This document shows positions 54,471-62,747 of a DNA stretch of 64,000 nt, in pieces. Every line of letters begins with the position of its first letter. Within the stretch, counting starts at the first letter, position 1. The DNA is from Lachnospiraceae bacterium. Its GTDB lineage: Bacteria > Bacillota > Clostridia > Lachnospirales > Lachnospiraceae. The notes beneath the pieces were generated by a model. It was not told where the DNA came from and did no database searches. It saw only the letters and a list, made by a program, of their open reading frames with translations. A program made the position numbers and the translations under genes. The stretch covers positions 20,427 through 84,426 of the forward strand of contig JAEEQX010000001.1 in the NCBI GenBank assembly GCA_016285575.1, written 5' to 3'.

Positions 54471-54505
54471 ATTAAAAACTCCCCCGGTTGTGACTTCGAG
54501 GGAGT
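54471..54505 (-). terminator. Terminator inside the murD leader
   Basis: A 9-bp stem ACTCCCTCG with CGGGGGAGT (54505-54497 with 54486-54478; one G-U), a ten-base loop and a T tract on the minus strand. It lies only about 25 bases after the predicted start site and about 70 bases before murD, so it either attenuates murD or ends a short RNA. Confidence 0.8.
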
Positions 54506-54536
54506 ATTAATAAACTTGCGTCCAACACTATCTGTT

Positions 54537-54565
54537 AGTATAGCAAATTTTAACATTTTTCTCAA
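54537..54565 (-). promoter_or_regulatory. Promoter upstream of murD
   Basis: TTGAGA (54565-54560) and TATACT (54542-54537) with a 17-base spacer on the minus strand; transcription would start near 54530. Confidence 0.8.
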
Positions 54566-54708
54566 TTTTGTTTTGCAAATATGCCAATCTAATGAATCGA
54601 ATAGTTGTGAGATGCAAAAAATCCTGTAAAAGAAGGAATTTACGTGGCTATGGATTTCCCCAGTACCACATCCTGAATAGTATAATTTATAAAACCCTCA
54701 GAAAAATT
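54566..54708. other. Intergenic region between the ANTAR terminator and the murD promoter
   Basis: No supported gene. On the minus strand an imperfect hairpin GTGGTACTGGGG...CCATAGCCAC (54669-54644) is visible, and TATACT occurs near 54683 without a good -35. I see no reading frame with a ribosome binding site. It could hold a small RNA but nothing identifies one. Confidence 0.35.
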
Positions 54709-54751
54709 AAAAGACCCAACGTGGTCCGCATCGTTGAGAGGCGTGTTGGGT
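54709..54751 (-). terminator. Terminator after the glnA-ANTAR unit
   Basis: Outer stem ACCCAAC with GTTGGGT (54751-54745 with 54720-54714), an inner CGC/GCG helix, and a T-rich tail on the minus strand, about 70 bases past the ANTAR stop. Confidence 0.8.
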
Positions 54752-54818
54752 TCTGTTAATGATATTATAAAAATATTTATTCTTGATTACAATATGTTCT
54801 TTAAACTTTGTTTCCTGT

Positions 54819-55406
54819 CTAGCTCAAACTGTCTATTATACTTCGTGCTACATATTTCTTACCAACACTGTGGTCCATGGCTTCTTTCATAATAAGCCGG
54901 TGGGCCTCACTCTCCGTGATATGCTTCTTTTCCATAAGAAGCATCTTGGCCCTGTTAACAAGTTTTAATTCTTCCATCTTGTCTTCCACGGAAGCGACCT
55001 TGTTTTCGTAATGCTTCATCCTGTTTTGGATGGCACTTAGGAACCGGACGCCTCGGACTAAGAGGTCCTCCGATAGCGGTTTTGACAATGCCAAAATAAC
55101 CCTGTCCGAGACGTATTCCATGACATCGTCATATATCTCGGGAGGGGTGATAATCAACACGGATGCATCGTGCTCTTCACAGATATCCATCGCAAAATCA
55201 TATCCAATCTCTTCACTGAGAGGACAATCGATAATTACAATGTCATACTTGTTTTCGAGAAGTGCTCTTCTTGCCAATGTACATGTCTTACGGTAATCAA
55301 TAACCGGATGACTCTTGCCAAAAAGCACTCTTCTTACAAGCTGTTCCATGGATTGTGAAGATGATACAACCAATATGGAATTGGTTTGATCATCAGACTT
55401 TTTCAT
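54819..55406 (-). CDS. ANTAR-domain response-regulator-like RNA-binding antiterminator
   Basis: A 195-residue protein. Residues 1-120 are receiver-like, but the acidic pocket is missing (ILVVSSSQSM where receivers have an Asp-Asp/Glu pair), while an Asp remains at the usual phospho site (IVIIDCPLSEE), making a pseudo-receiver. A short coiled coil (ENKVASVEDKMEELKLVNRAK) leads into an ANTAR domain (about 145-195: AKMLLMEKKHITESEAHRLIMKEAMDHSVGKKYVARSII). ANTAR proteins bind paired hexaloop hairpins and prevent termination. The gene overlaps glnA by one base, suggesting nitrogen control. Target RNA not identified. Confidence 0.92.
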   Translation of the reverse strand: MKKSDDQTNSILVVSSSQSMEQLVRRVLFGKSHPVIDYRKTCTLARRALLENKYDIVIIDCPLSEEIGYDFAMDICEEHDASVLIITPPEIYDDVMEYVSDRVILALSKPLSEDLLVRGVRFLSAIQNRMKHYENKVASVEDKMEELKLVNRAKMLLMEKKHITESEAHRLIMKEAMDHSVGKKYVARSIIDSLS

Positions 55407-56578
55407 TAGACAGGTATGTACTCATTTATAATCTCTTTGGGAAGAGTCTTATTAACGAATTCACTATTCTTAGCCAATTCGCAAGCTTCCAATTTGGAAG
55501 TAGGTAAAAATGCACCATCATCGATCTGTGTAGGCATCTCAAGTTTCTTCTCGATACCATCAAGACCTGCATGGATTAAAAGTGCATATACAAGGTAGGG
55601 ATTACTTGCTGCATCGGGTGAACGAAGTTCAGCACGATTTCTACCCATGAATGATTCAAGATACATAAGCTTGGAATCGCCTTCATCTGACCAGTTAACT
55701 CTGTCAGGTGCGCTCGCACACTTGAATCTAGAATATGATTCTTCTGTTGGGTTGAGGAATATTGTGATGTCTCTAATTACATCCATAATGCCTGCTGCCA
55801 CATACTTAATCATATCTTCGCCATCTGCATTCTTAGCATAGATATTGATATGATATCCGTTGCCGGGTTTATCCTGTAAAGGAAGCGGAGAAAAATCAGC
55901 AATTAGACCATTACGATCAGCGATGGTTTTTACAACCATGTTAAAAGTAACAGCCTGGTCTGCTGCCTTAAGAGGCTTGTCAAAATGGAAATCAATCTCA
56001 TTCTGTCCGGGTCCTCTCTCATGATGAGATCTCTCGGGTGTAAGACCCATCTGCTCTATAGTAAGACATATCTCTCTACGGATGTTTTCACATCTGTCAA
56101 GCGGAGCGATATCCATATATCCTGCATTATCATAGGGTTCCTTGGTAGGTTCGCCGTTTTCATCTTTTTTAAAGATGTAAAACTCGGGCTCTGAACCAAA
56201 CTTAAAATCTATACCCATATCCGCCGCACGCTTGCAAGCATTCTCAAGTATTCTTCTTGAGTCTGCTTCAAAAGGCTTATTATCAGGTGTATAGAGTCCG
56301 CAAAGCATACGAAGAACTCTGCCTCTGTCAGGTCTCCAAGGAAGTATGGAGAGTGTAGACGCATCGGGCTTAAGATATAAGAATCCATAAGGACAATCCT
56401 TATATCCCGCTATCTCTTTTGCATTGACTGCAATTCCCTCATTGAATGCCTTAACAATCTGTCCGGGCATAACAGAGATATTCTTTTGCACTCCATATGC
56501 ATCACAAAAAGCAAGCCTAATGAACTTGGCATCCTCTTCTTCTATGTACTGCATTACTTCATCAATTGTGTAATCCAT
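55406..56578 (-). CDS. glnA: Glutamine synthetase (short GSI-type)
   Basis: About 390 residues from ATG 56578, supported by ACGGAG upstream; the frame extends 13 codons further without a site. GSI motifs: GSEPEFYIFK and the family block GPGQNEIDFHFD (metal and glutamate binding), NGYHINIYAKN, PTEESYSRFKC, and NRAELRSPDAASNPYLVYALLIHAG. It makes glutamine from glutamate, ammonium and ATP. It lacks about 50 residues of the usual C-terminal part of GSI-alpha (440-470 residues), as in some Clostridial forms. Translationally coupled to the ANTAR regulator. Confidence 0.92.
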   Translation of the reverse strand: MDYTIDEVMQYIEEEDAKFIRLAFCDAYGVQKNISVMPGQIVKAFNEGIAVNAKEIAGYKDCPYGFLYLKPDASTLSILPWRPDRGRVLRMLCGLYTPDNKPFEADSRRILENACKRAADMGIDFKFGSEPEFYIFKKDENGEPTKEPYDNAGYMDIAPLDRCENIRREICLTIEQMGLTPERSHHERGPGQNEIDFHFDKPLKAADQAVTFNMVVKTIADRNGLIADFSPLPLQDKPGNGYHINIYAKNADGEDMIKYVAAGIMDVIRDITIFLNPTEESYSRFKCASAPDRVNWSDEGDSKLMYLESFMGRNRAELRSPDAASNPYLVYALLIHAGLDGIEKKLEMPTQIDDGAFLPTSKLEACELAKNSEFVNKTLPKEIINEYIPV

Positions 56579-56643
56579 ATTTTTTCTCCGTAAAATAAAA
56601 CAATATTTTGCAAACAATCCGCAGAGTTATTTTATCAAATTCC

Positions 56644-58128
56644 TTATAAGTTTGTATAGCCCATTAATGCTTTGTCAACTTCCTTGGCAACTTCTTTGCC
56701 CTGTGCTACTGCCTTAACAACAAGTGACTGGCCTGTATGCATATCACCTGCAACGTATACTTTATTCTGGCTTGTTGCGCATGAATCTGGAGCTGTCTTA
56801 ACATTGGTTCTCTCATTAACTTCTACCTTGAAATCATCTGTTACATACTTTTCACTGCCTAAAAATCCTGCTGCAATAAGTACTAATTCAGCCTTAACTT
56901 CCTTCTCACTGCCTTCAACGGGAACCATGTTCATACGACCTGTCTTCTCGTCTTTTTCAGGCTTGAGTGTAAGAAGAATTGCACCCTTAAGATTACCGTT
57001 TTTATCCTTAAGGAATTCTTTTACGGTTGTGCAATAAATTCTGGGATCATGACCATACACCTTAATGGCTTCTTCCTGGCCATAGTCCGTCTTTTTAACC
57101 TTGGGCCATTCGGGCCAAGGATTGGAAGCTGTTCTCTTAAGGGGTGCTTCAGGCATCATCTCAAGCTGAGTAACACTTTTTGCACCAAGTCTTACGCATG
57201 TACCAACACAGTCGTTACCTGTATCACCACCACCGATAACGATTACATCTTTACCCTTAGCAAGATCGTAAGGAACATCTTTAAAGTCGCTATCAAGTAA
57301 CTGCTTGGTTACCTTGGATAAGAAATCAACTGCAAAATAGATACCGTTAGCATCTCTTCCTTCAGCCTTGATGTCTCTCGGATTGGAAGCACCACATGCT
57401 AAGATGATAGCATCGTATTTTTCATTGAGTTCTTTTGCTGTAATATCTTTTCCGACATTGGTATTAACTATGAATTGAATACCTGCTTCTTTCATAAGAT
57501 CAACTCTTCTGTCGATGACGCTCTTTTCAAGCTTCATGTTGGGAATACCGTATCTTAAAAGTCCGCCAACTCTGTCACTTCTCTCATACACAGTTACTTC
57601 ATGACCTCTTCTGTTAAGAAGAAGTGCTGCTGATAAACCGGAAGGACCGCTACCGATAACGGCAACTCTCTTTCCTGTTCTTACCTTGGGAGCTTCTTCT
57701 TTTACAAGACCATGCTCGAATGCATATTCAATTATTGTCTTTTCGTTTTCTTTTGTAGATACTGCCTTATCATGAAGACCGCACGCACATGCTGCTTCAC
57801 AAAGTGCAGGACATACTCTGCCTGTAAATTCGGGGAACATACTTGTCTTAGATAATCTAAGATATGCTTCCTCATATCTGCCTCTGAATACCAAGTCATT
57901 GAACTCGGGGATGAGATTATGAAGAGGACATCCCGAAGTCATACCGGCTATGTTGCAACCATACTGACAATACGGTACACCGCAGTCCATACATCTGGCA
58001 GCCTGTTCACTCTGCTTTTGAAGAGAGAGACTTTCATGAAACTCGTTGAAGTTTTTTATTCTCTCTTCTTCAGGCAATGCCTTGGCATCTTGTCTTTTAT
58101 ATTCCAAAAAACCTGTAGCTTTTCCCAC
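56644..58128 (-). CDS. gltD: Glutamate synthase small subunit
   Basis: A 494-residue NAD(P)H-dependent electron-input subunit. It starts at a GTG (58128) with GGAGG eight bases upstream. N-terminal cysteines for two [4Fe-4S] clusters are visible (CMDCGVPYC, CPLHN, CPALCEAAC), then an FAD site (AVIGSGPSGLSAA) and an NADPH site (VIGGGDTGNDC). It transfers electrons to GltB. It follows gltB by 15 bases in one operon. Full length. Confidence 0.97.
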   Translation of the reverse strand: MGKATGFLEYKRQDAKALPEEERIKNFNEFHESLSLQKQSEQAARCMDCGVPYCQYGCNIAGMTSGCPLHNLIPEFNDLVFRGRYEEAYLRLSKTSMFPEFTGRVCPALCEAACACGLHDKAVSTKENEKTIIEYAFEHGLVKEEAPKVRTGKRVAVIGSGPSGLSAALLLNRRGHEVTVYERSDRVGGLLRYGIPNMKLEKSVIDRRVDLMKEAGIQFIVNTNVGKDITAKELNEKYDAIILACGASNPRDIKAEGRDANGIYFAVDFLSKVTKQLLDSDFKDVPYDLAKGKDVIVIGGGDTGNDCVGTCVRLGAKSVTQLEMMPEAPLKRTASNPWPEWPKVKKTDYGQEEAIKVYGHDPRIYCTTVKEFLKDKNGNLKGAILLTLKPEKDEKTGRMNMVPVEGSEKEVKAELVLIAAGFLGSEKYVTDDFKVEVNERTNVKTAPDSCATSQNKVYVAGDMHTGQSLVVKAVAQGKEVAKEVDKALMGYTNL

Positions 58129-58143
58129 TGCTTCTTCCTCCGT

Positions 58144-61100
58144 TTATCTGCTCATCAACTTCTCGAATGCTTCGATGCTTGCTGTCTCGTCATCAGCACC
58201 TTTAGCCTTAGCATCTCTAATAGCATCAACAATTACCTTGTAATCGTTAGGTATAATCTTCTTGAAATGAGGGATGTATGACTCGTAGTTATCGAGAACC
58301 TTTTTACCCTTCTTGGAGCCTGTGTATTTTACATGCTCTTCGATGATCTTCTTTAATACCTCTATGTCTGTCTTGTCAGAAAGAGTACTCATGCTGACAA
58401 GTTCCTTGTTAAGGTTCTTGTAAAGTGTGCTGTCCTCGTCGAGTACATATGCTACACCGCCGCTCATACCGGCTGCGAAGTTCTTGCCTGTGGAACCTAG
58501 GATAACTGCTGTACCACCTGTCATGTATTCACATCCATGCTCACCAACACCCTCGCATACTGCAAGTGCACCGGAGTTACGTACGCAGAATCTCTCACCT
58601 GCCATACCTGAGATGAATGTCTTACCGCTTGTAGCACCGTATAATGCAACGTTACCAACGATGATGTTTTCTTCAGGATTGTACTTAGCTTCCTTAGTTG
58701 CCTTAACAGAGATGATACCGCCTGATAAGCCCTTAGCGAAGTAGTCGTTGCAGTCACCTGTTAAGTTGATGCTTAATCCCTTAGGAATGAATGCACCGAA
58801 GCTCTGACCGCCGAATCCATCGCAGTTAAGAACAATAGTATCATCCTTAAGTCCGTTAGGATTATGTCTTGTAATCTCAGCACCAAGAAGTGTAGCGAAT
58901 GCTCTGTCAGTACTCTTAACTGTTAAGCTGACTTCACTCTTAGCTCCCGTTTCGATTGATTTCTTGATGTCCTTATTCTTGAGTAATACTTTTTCATCAA
59001 CTGTATCTTGAAGCTTAAAGTCATATAAGTACTTATCGCTGAATACCGATTCTTCTTTATCGGTCTTAGACATATCAAGAAGGATCTTTGATAAATCAAT
59101 CTTCTTTTCCTTGTCGCTAAGATTATCTCTAACCTTTAATAAATCAGTTCTTCCGACTAATTCGTTAACTGTCTTTACACCAAGTGAACTCATAATCTCA
59201 CGAAGTTCGCTTGCGATGAATATCATGAAGTTTTCTACGTATTCACTCTTACCTGCGAATCTCTTTCTAAGTTCAGGATTCTGTGTAGCGATACCCATGG
59301 GACATGTATCCGACTGGCATACTCTCATCATTGCACAACCCATTGTAATAAGAGGAGCTGTAGCAAAACCGAATTCTTCTGCACCAAGTATTGCTGCAAT
59401 AGCTACATCCTTACCACTCATTAACTTACCGTCTGTCTCGATAACAACACGGTTTCTAAGTCCGTTGGCAATAAGTGTCTGATGTGTCTCAGCAAGACCA
59501 AGTTCCCAAGGAAGACCTGCATTATGAATACTTGATAAGGGAGCTGCACCGGTACCTCCGTCGTAACCTGAGATAAGGATTACTCCTGCACCAGCTTTTG
59601 CAACACCTGCTGCGACTGTACCTACGCCTGCTTCGGATACGAGCTTAACTGATATTCTCGCATTCTTATTGGCGTTCTTTAAGTCGTAGATTAACTGTGC
59701 CAAATCCTCGATTGAATAAATATCATGATGAGGGGGAGGCGAGATAAGGCTTACTCCTGGTGTTGAATGTCTTGTCTTGGCAATCCAAGGATAAACCTTC
59801 TTTCCGGGTAAGTGTCCACCTTCACCGGGCTTAGCGCCCTGTGCCATCTTAATCTGTATTTCTTTAGCGCTTACAAGATAACGGCTTGTTACACCGAATC
59901 TACCACTCGCTACCTGCTTGATTGCAGAACTGATATCATGATCTGTTCCAACACTCTCAAGTCTCTCATCCGACTCACCACCTTCACCTGAGTTAGACTT
60001 AGCATGAAGATGATTCATTGCTTCTGCAAGAGTCTTGTGTGCTTCTTCTGAAATTGAACCATAAGACATAGCACCTGTCTTGAATCTCTTAACGATTTCG
60101 TCAACACTCTCAACTTCATCGATTGAGATAGGTTTAACATCTTTCTTGAATTCAAGAAGGCTTCTTAAGTATCCTGTGCTCTCAGCATTAACCATTGAAG
60201 TATACTGCTTAAACTTCTCGTAATTACCTTCTCTGGTTGCGCTCTGAAGCATATGGATTGTTGCAGGATTGTATCTATGATTCTCACCCTGACTTCTTTC
60301 CTTATGACGGCCTGTTGAATCAAGCTCAAGATTAACAGAAAGTCCCAAAGGATCAAATGCGAGTGAATGCTGCTTATCTGCTGCATTGCCTATATCTTCA
60401 AGTGTGATACCGCCAACTCTTGATACGGTACCTGTGAAGTACTCATTAATAACGTCTTCTGATATACCGATTGCTTCGAAGATTTTACTACCCTGGTATG
60501 ACTGAATTGTAGAGATACCCATCTTGGCAGCGATCTTAACGATACCAAAAAGAATGGCCTTGTCATAATCTTCAACAGCTGCGTAGTAATCCTTATCAAG
60601 TAAACCTTCCTCAAGTAATTCTTCGATTGAAGCATGTGCAAGATAAGGGTTAACTGCTGATGCACCGAAACCAAGAAGTGTTGCAAAATGATGTACTTCT
60701 CTGGGTTCTGCTGACTCAAGAATGAGTGACATTGCAGTACATTTTTTAGTCTCAACAAGGTGCTTATGAACTGCTGCAACTGCAAGAAGTGAAGGAATTG
60801 CAACATGGTTTTCATCAACTCCCCTATCAGAAAGAATGAGGATATTGGCACCGTCTTTATATGCCTTATCTACTTCTACGAAGAGATGCTTAAGTACTCT
60901 CTTCATGGGTGTACTCTTGTAGAAAAGAATTGATACTTTTGCTACCTTGAATCCATCTGCATGCATGTTCTCAATCTTTAAAAGATCAAGGTCTGTAAGG
61001 ATGGGGTTATTAATCTTAAGTACATGGCAGTTCTCAGGATTTTCTTCCAAAAGATTACCGTTGGTACCAAGGTATACTGTTCTTGAAGTTACGATTTCCT

Positions 61101-62697
61101 CTCTAAGTGAATCGATAGGGGGATTGGTAACCTGTGCAAAAAGCTGCTTGAAGTAGTAGAACAGAGGCTGGTAATTATCTGATAAAGCAGCTATAGGAGT
61201 ATCAACACCCATGGAGCCGATTGCTTCAGTTCCGTTAAGTGCCATGCTTCTGATTGAATCATGGTAGTTCTCCCAAGTATAACCGAATGCTTTTTGAAGT
61301 CTCTTTCTATCTTCTTTTGAATATGTCAAAACTTTTTTGTTAGGAATCTTAACATTAGCAAGGCTTAAGAGGTTAGCATCAAGCCACTCACCATAGGGCT
61401 TACTAAGTGCATATTTTTCCTTAATCTCTTCATCAAAGAAGATTCTCTTTTCCTTGGTATCAACAAGGAGAATCTTACCGGGATGAAGTCTTTCTTTCTT
61501 AACGATGTGACTCTCATCAATATCAAGTACACCAACTTCGGATGAAAGGATGAGTCTCTGATCATCTGTGATGTAGTATCTTGAAGGACGAAGTCCGTTT
61601 CTATCGAGGATTGCACCCATTACATCACCATCTGAGAAGAGGATTGATGCAGGGCCATCCCAAGGCTCCATCATGGTTGCGTAGTACTGATAGAAATCTC
61701 TCTCTTCCTGTGAAAGTGTCTCGTTATGAGCCCAAGGTTCAGGAATCATAATGGACATTGCAAGAGGAAGATCCATACCACTCATTACTAAGAATTCAAG
61801 AGTGTTATCAAGCATTGCAGAGTCAGAACCGCTCTGTGATACAACGGGTAAAACCTTGGTCATATCTTCATCAGAGAAAAGTGATGAATGCATGGTCTCT
61901 TCTCTGGCAAGCATCTTATCTGCATTACCTTTTATAGTATTAATCTCACCGTTATGAACGATCATTCTGTTAGGATGAGCTCTTCTCCAGCTGGGATTTG
62001 TGTTAGTGGAGAAACGTGAATGAACCATAGCGATTGCAGATTCATAATCCTTATCTTCAAGGTCAGTAAAGAAAGTACGTAACTGTCCTACGAGAAACAT
62101 ACCTTTATAACAGATTGTTCTGCAAGAAAGTGAAGGAACATAAGTGTTGACGTTACTTTGTTCAAACTCACGTCTAACTATGTAAAGCTTTCTATCAAAA
62201 TCAATATCTTTTTCTATATCTTTGGGCCTCTTGATGAATACCTGCTCGATGCGAGGCATGCACTCGAGTGCTTTCTCGCCGAGTACCTGAGGCTTGGAAT
62301 CAACTTTTCTCCAAGCTAAGATGTCAAGACCGGACTTCTTGACGATGATTTCAAACATGGACTTAGCCTGTCTTAAATCAAGTTCATTTTGAGGGAAGAA
62401 GAACATACCTACGGCATATTCTCTCTCTTTGCCGAGTTCTACACCCTCTTTTTTCATAATCTTTGAAAAGAATTTATGAGGGATTTGTGTGAGGATACCT
62501 ACACCATCACCGGTCTCTCCCTTAGCATCTTTTCCTGCTCTGTGCTCGAGATTCTCAACTATTGATAAAGCATCAGATACGAGTGAATGTGATGCTCTGC
62601 CTTTAATATCAACTATTGCACCGATACCGCAATTATCGTGCTCAAATTCGGGTGAATACAAACCTTTTTGTTGGATTTGTTCGAAATTATTATTCAT
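58144..62697 (-). CDS. gltB: Glutamate synthase large subunit
   Basis: A 1517-residue enzyme that turns glutamine plus 2-oxoglutarate into two glutamates. The class II amidotransferase nucleophile is Cys23 (HDNCGIGAIVD), so a propeptide of about 22 residues is presumably removed. The central and FMN domains carry KPGEGGHLPG and GGTGAAPLSSIHNAGLPWELGL, and the [3Fe-4S] site is CAMMRVCQSDTCPMG. The C-terminal beta-helix has GGTAVILGSTGKNFAAGMSGG. Full length. Start with AAAGGAG. Together with gltD and glnA it completes the GS-GOGAT cycle. Confidence 0.98.
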   Translation of the reverse strand: MNNNFEQIQQKGLYSPEFEHDNCGIGAIVDIKGRASHSLVSDALSIVENLEHRAGKDAKGETGDGVGILTQIPHKFFSKIMKKEGVELGKEREYAVGMFFFPQNELDLRQAKSMFEIIVKKSGLDILAWRKVDSKPQVLGEKALECMPRIEQVFIKRPKDIEKDIDFDRKLYIVRREFEQSNVNTYVPSLSCRTICYKGMFLVGQLRTFFTDLEDKDYESAIAMVHSRFSTNTNPSWRRAHPNRMIVHNGEINTIKGNADKMLAREETMHSSLFSDEDMTKVLPVVSQSGSDSAMLDNTLEFLVMSGMDLPLAMSIMIPEPWAHNETLSQEERDFYQYYATMMEPWDGPASILFSDGDVMGAILDRNGLRPSRYYITDDQRLILSSEVGVLDIDESHIVKKERLHPGKILLVDTKEKRIFFDEEIKEKYALSKPYGEWLDANLLSLANVKIPNKKVLTYSKEDRKRLQKAFGYTWENYHDSIRSMALNGTEAIGSMGVDTPIAALSDNYQPLFYYFKQLFAQVTNPPIDSLREEIVTSRTVYLGTNGNLLEENPENCHVLKINNPILTDLDLLKIENMHADGFKVAKVSILFYKSTPMKRVLKHLFVEVDKAYKDGANILILSDRGVDENHVAIPSLLAVAAVHKHLVETKKCTAMSLILESAEPREVHHFATLLGFGASAVNPYLAHASIEELLEEGLLDKDYYAAVEDYDKAILFGIVKIAAKMGISTIQSYQGSKIFEAIGISEDVINEYFTGTVSRVGGITLEDIGNAADKQHSLAFDPLGLSVNLELDSTGRHKERSQGENHRYNPATIHMLQSATREGNYEKFKQYTSMVNAESTGYLRSLLEFKKDVKPISIDEVESVDEIVKRFKTGAMSYGSISEEAHKTLAEAMNHLHAKSNSGEGGESDERLESVGTDHDISSAIKQVASGRFGVTSRYLVSAKEIQIKMAQGAKPGEGGHLPGKKVYPWIAKTRHSTPGVSLISPPPHHDIYSIEDLAQLIYDLKNANKNARISVKLVSEAGVGTVAAGVAKAGAGVILISGYDGGTGAAPLSSIHNAGLPWELGLAETHQTLIANGLRNRVVIETDGKLMSGKDVAIAAILGAEEFGFATAPLITMGCAMMRVCQSDTCPMGIATQNPELRKRFAGKSEYVENFMIFIASELREIMSSLGVKTVNELVGRTDLLKVRDNLSDKEKKIDLSKILLDMSKTDKEESVFSDKYLYDFKLQDTVDEKVLLKNKDIKKSIETGAKSEVSLTVKSTDRAFATLLGAEITRHNPNGLKDDTIVLNCDGFGGQSFGAFIPKGLSINLTGDCNDYFAKGLSGGIISVKATKEAKYNPEENIIVGNVALYGATSGKTFISGMAGERFCVRNSGALAVCEGVGEHGCEYMTGGTAVILGSTGKNFAAGMSGGVAYVLDEDSTLYKNLNKELVSMSTLSDKTDIEVLKKIIEEHVKYTGSKKGKKVLDNYESYIPHFKKIIPNDYKVIVDAIRDAKAKGADDETASIEAFEKLMSR

Positions 62698-62747
62698 CTT
62701 TTTTCTCCTTTCATTTCGAAGAGAAATAATGTCTATCGTCTTTGCTC

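Noticed and set aside
54568-54759. Plus-strand 63-residue reading frame in the murD-ANTAR gap
   Set aside because: It runs through the terminator hairpin, is Arg/Lys-rich without a ribosome binding site, and resembles no family.
62698-62747. ANTAR-type dual hairpin upstream of gltB
   Set aside because: Only about 50 bases separate purF and gltB and no hairpin with a terminator is present.
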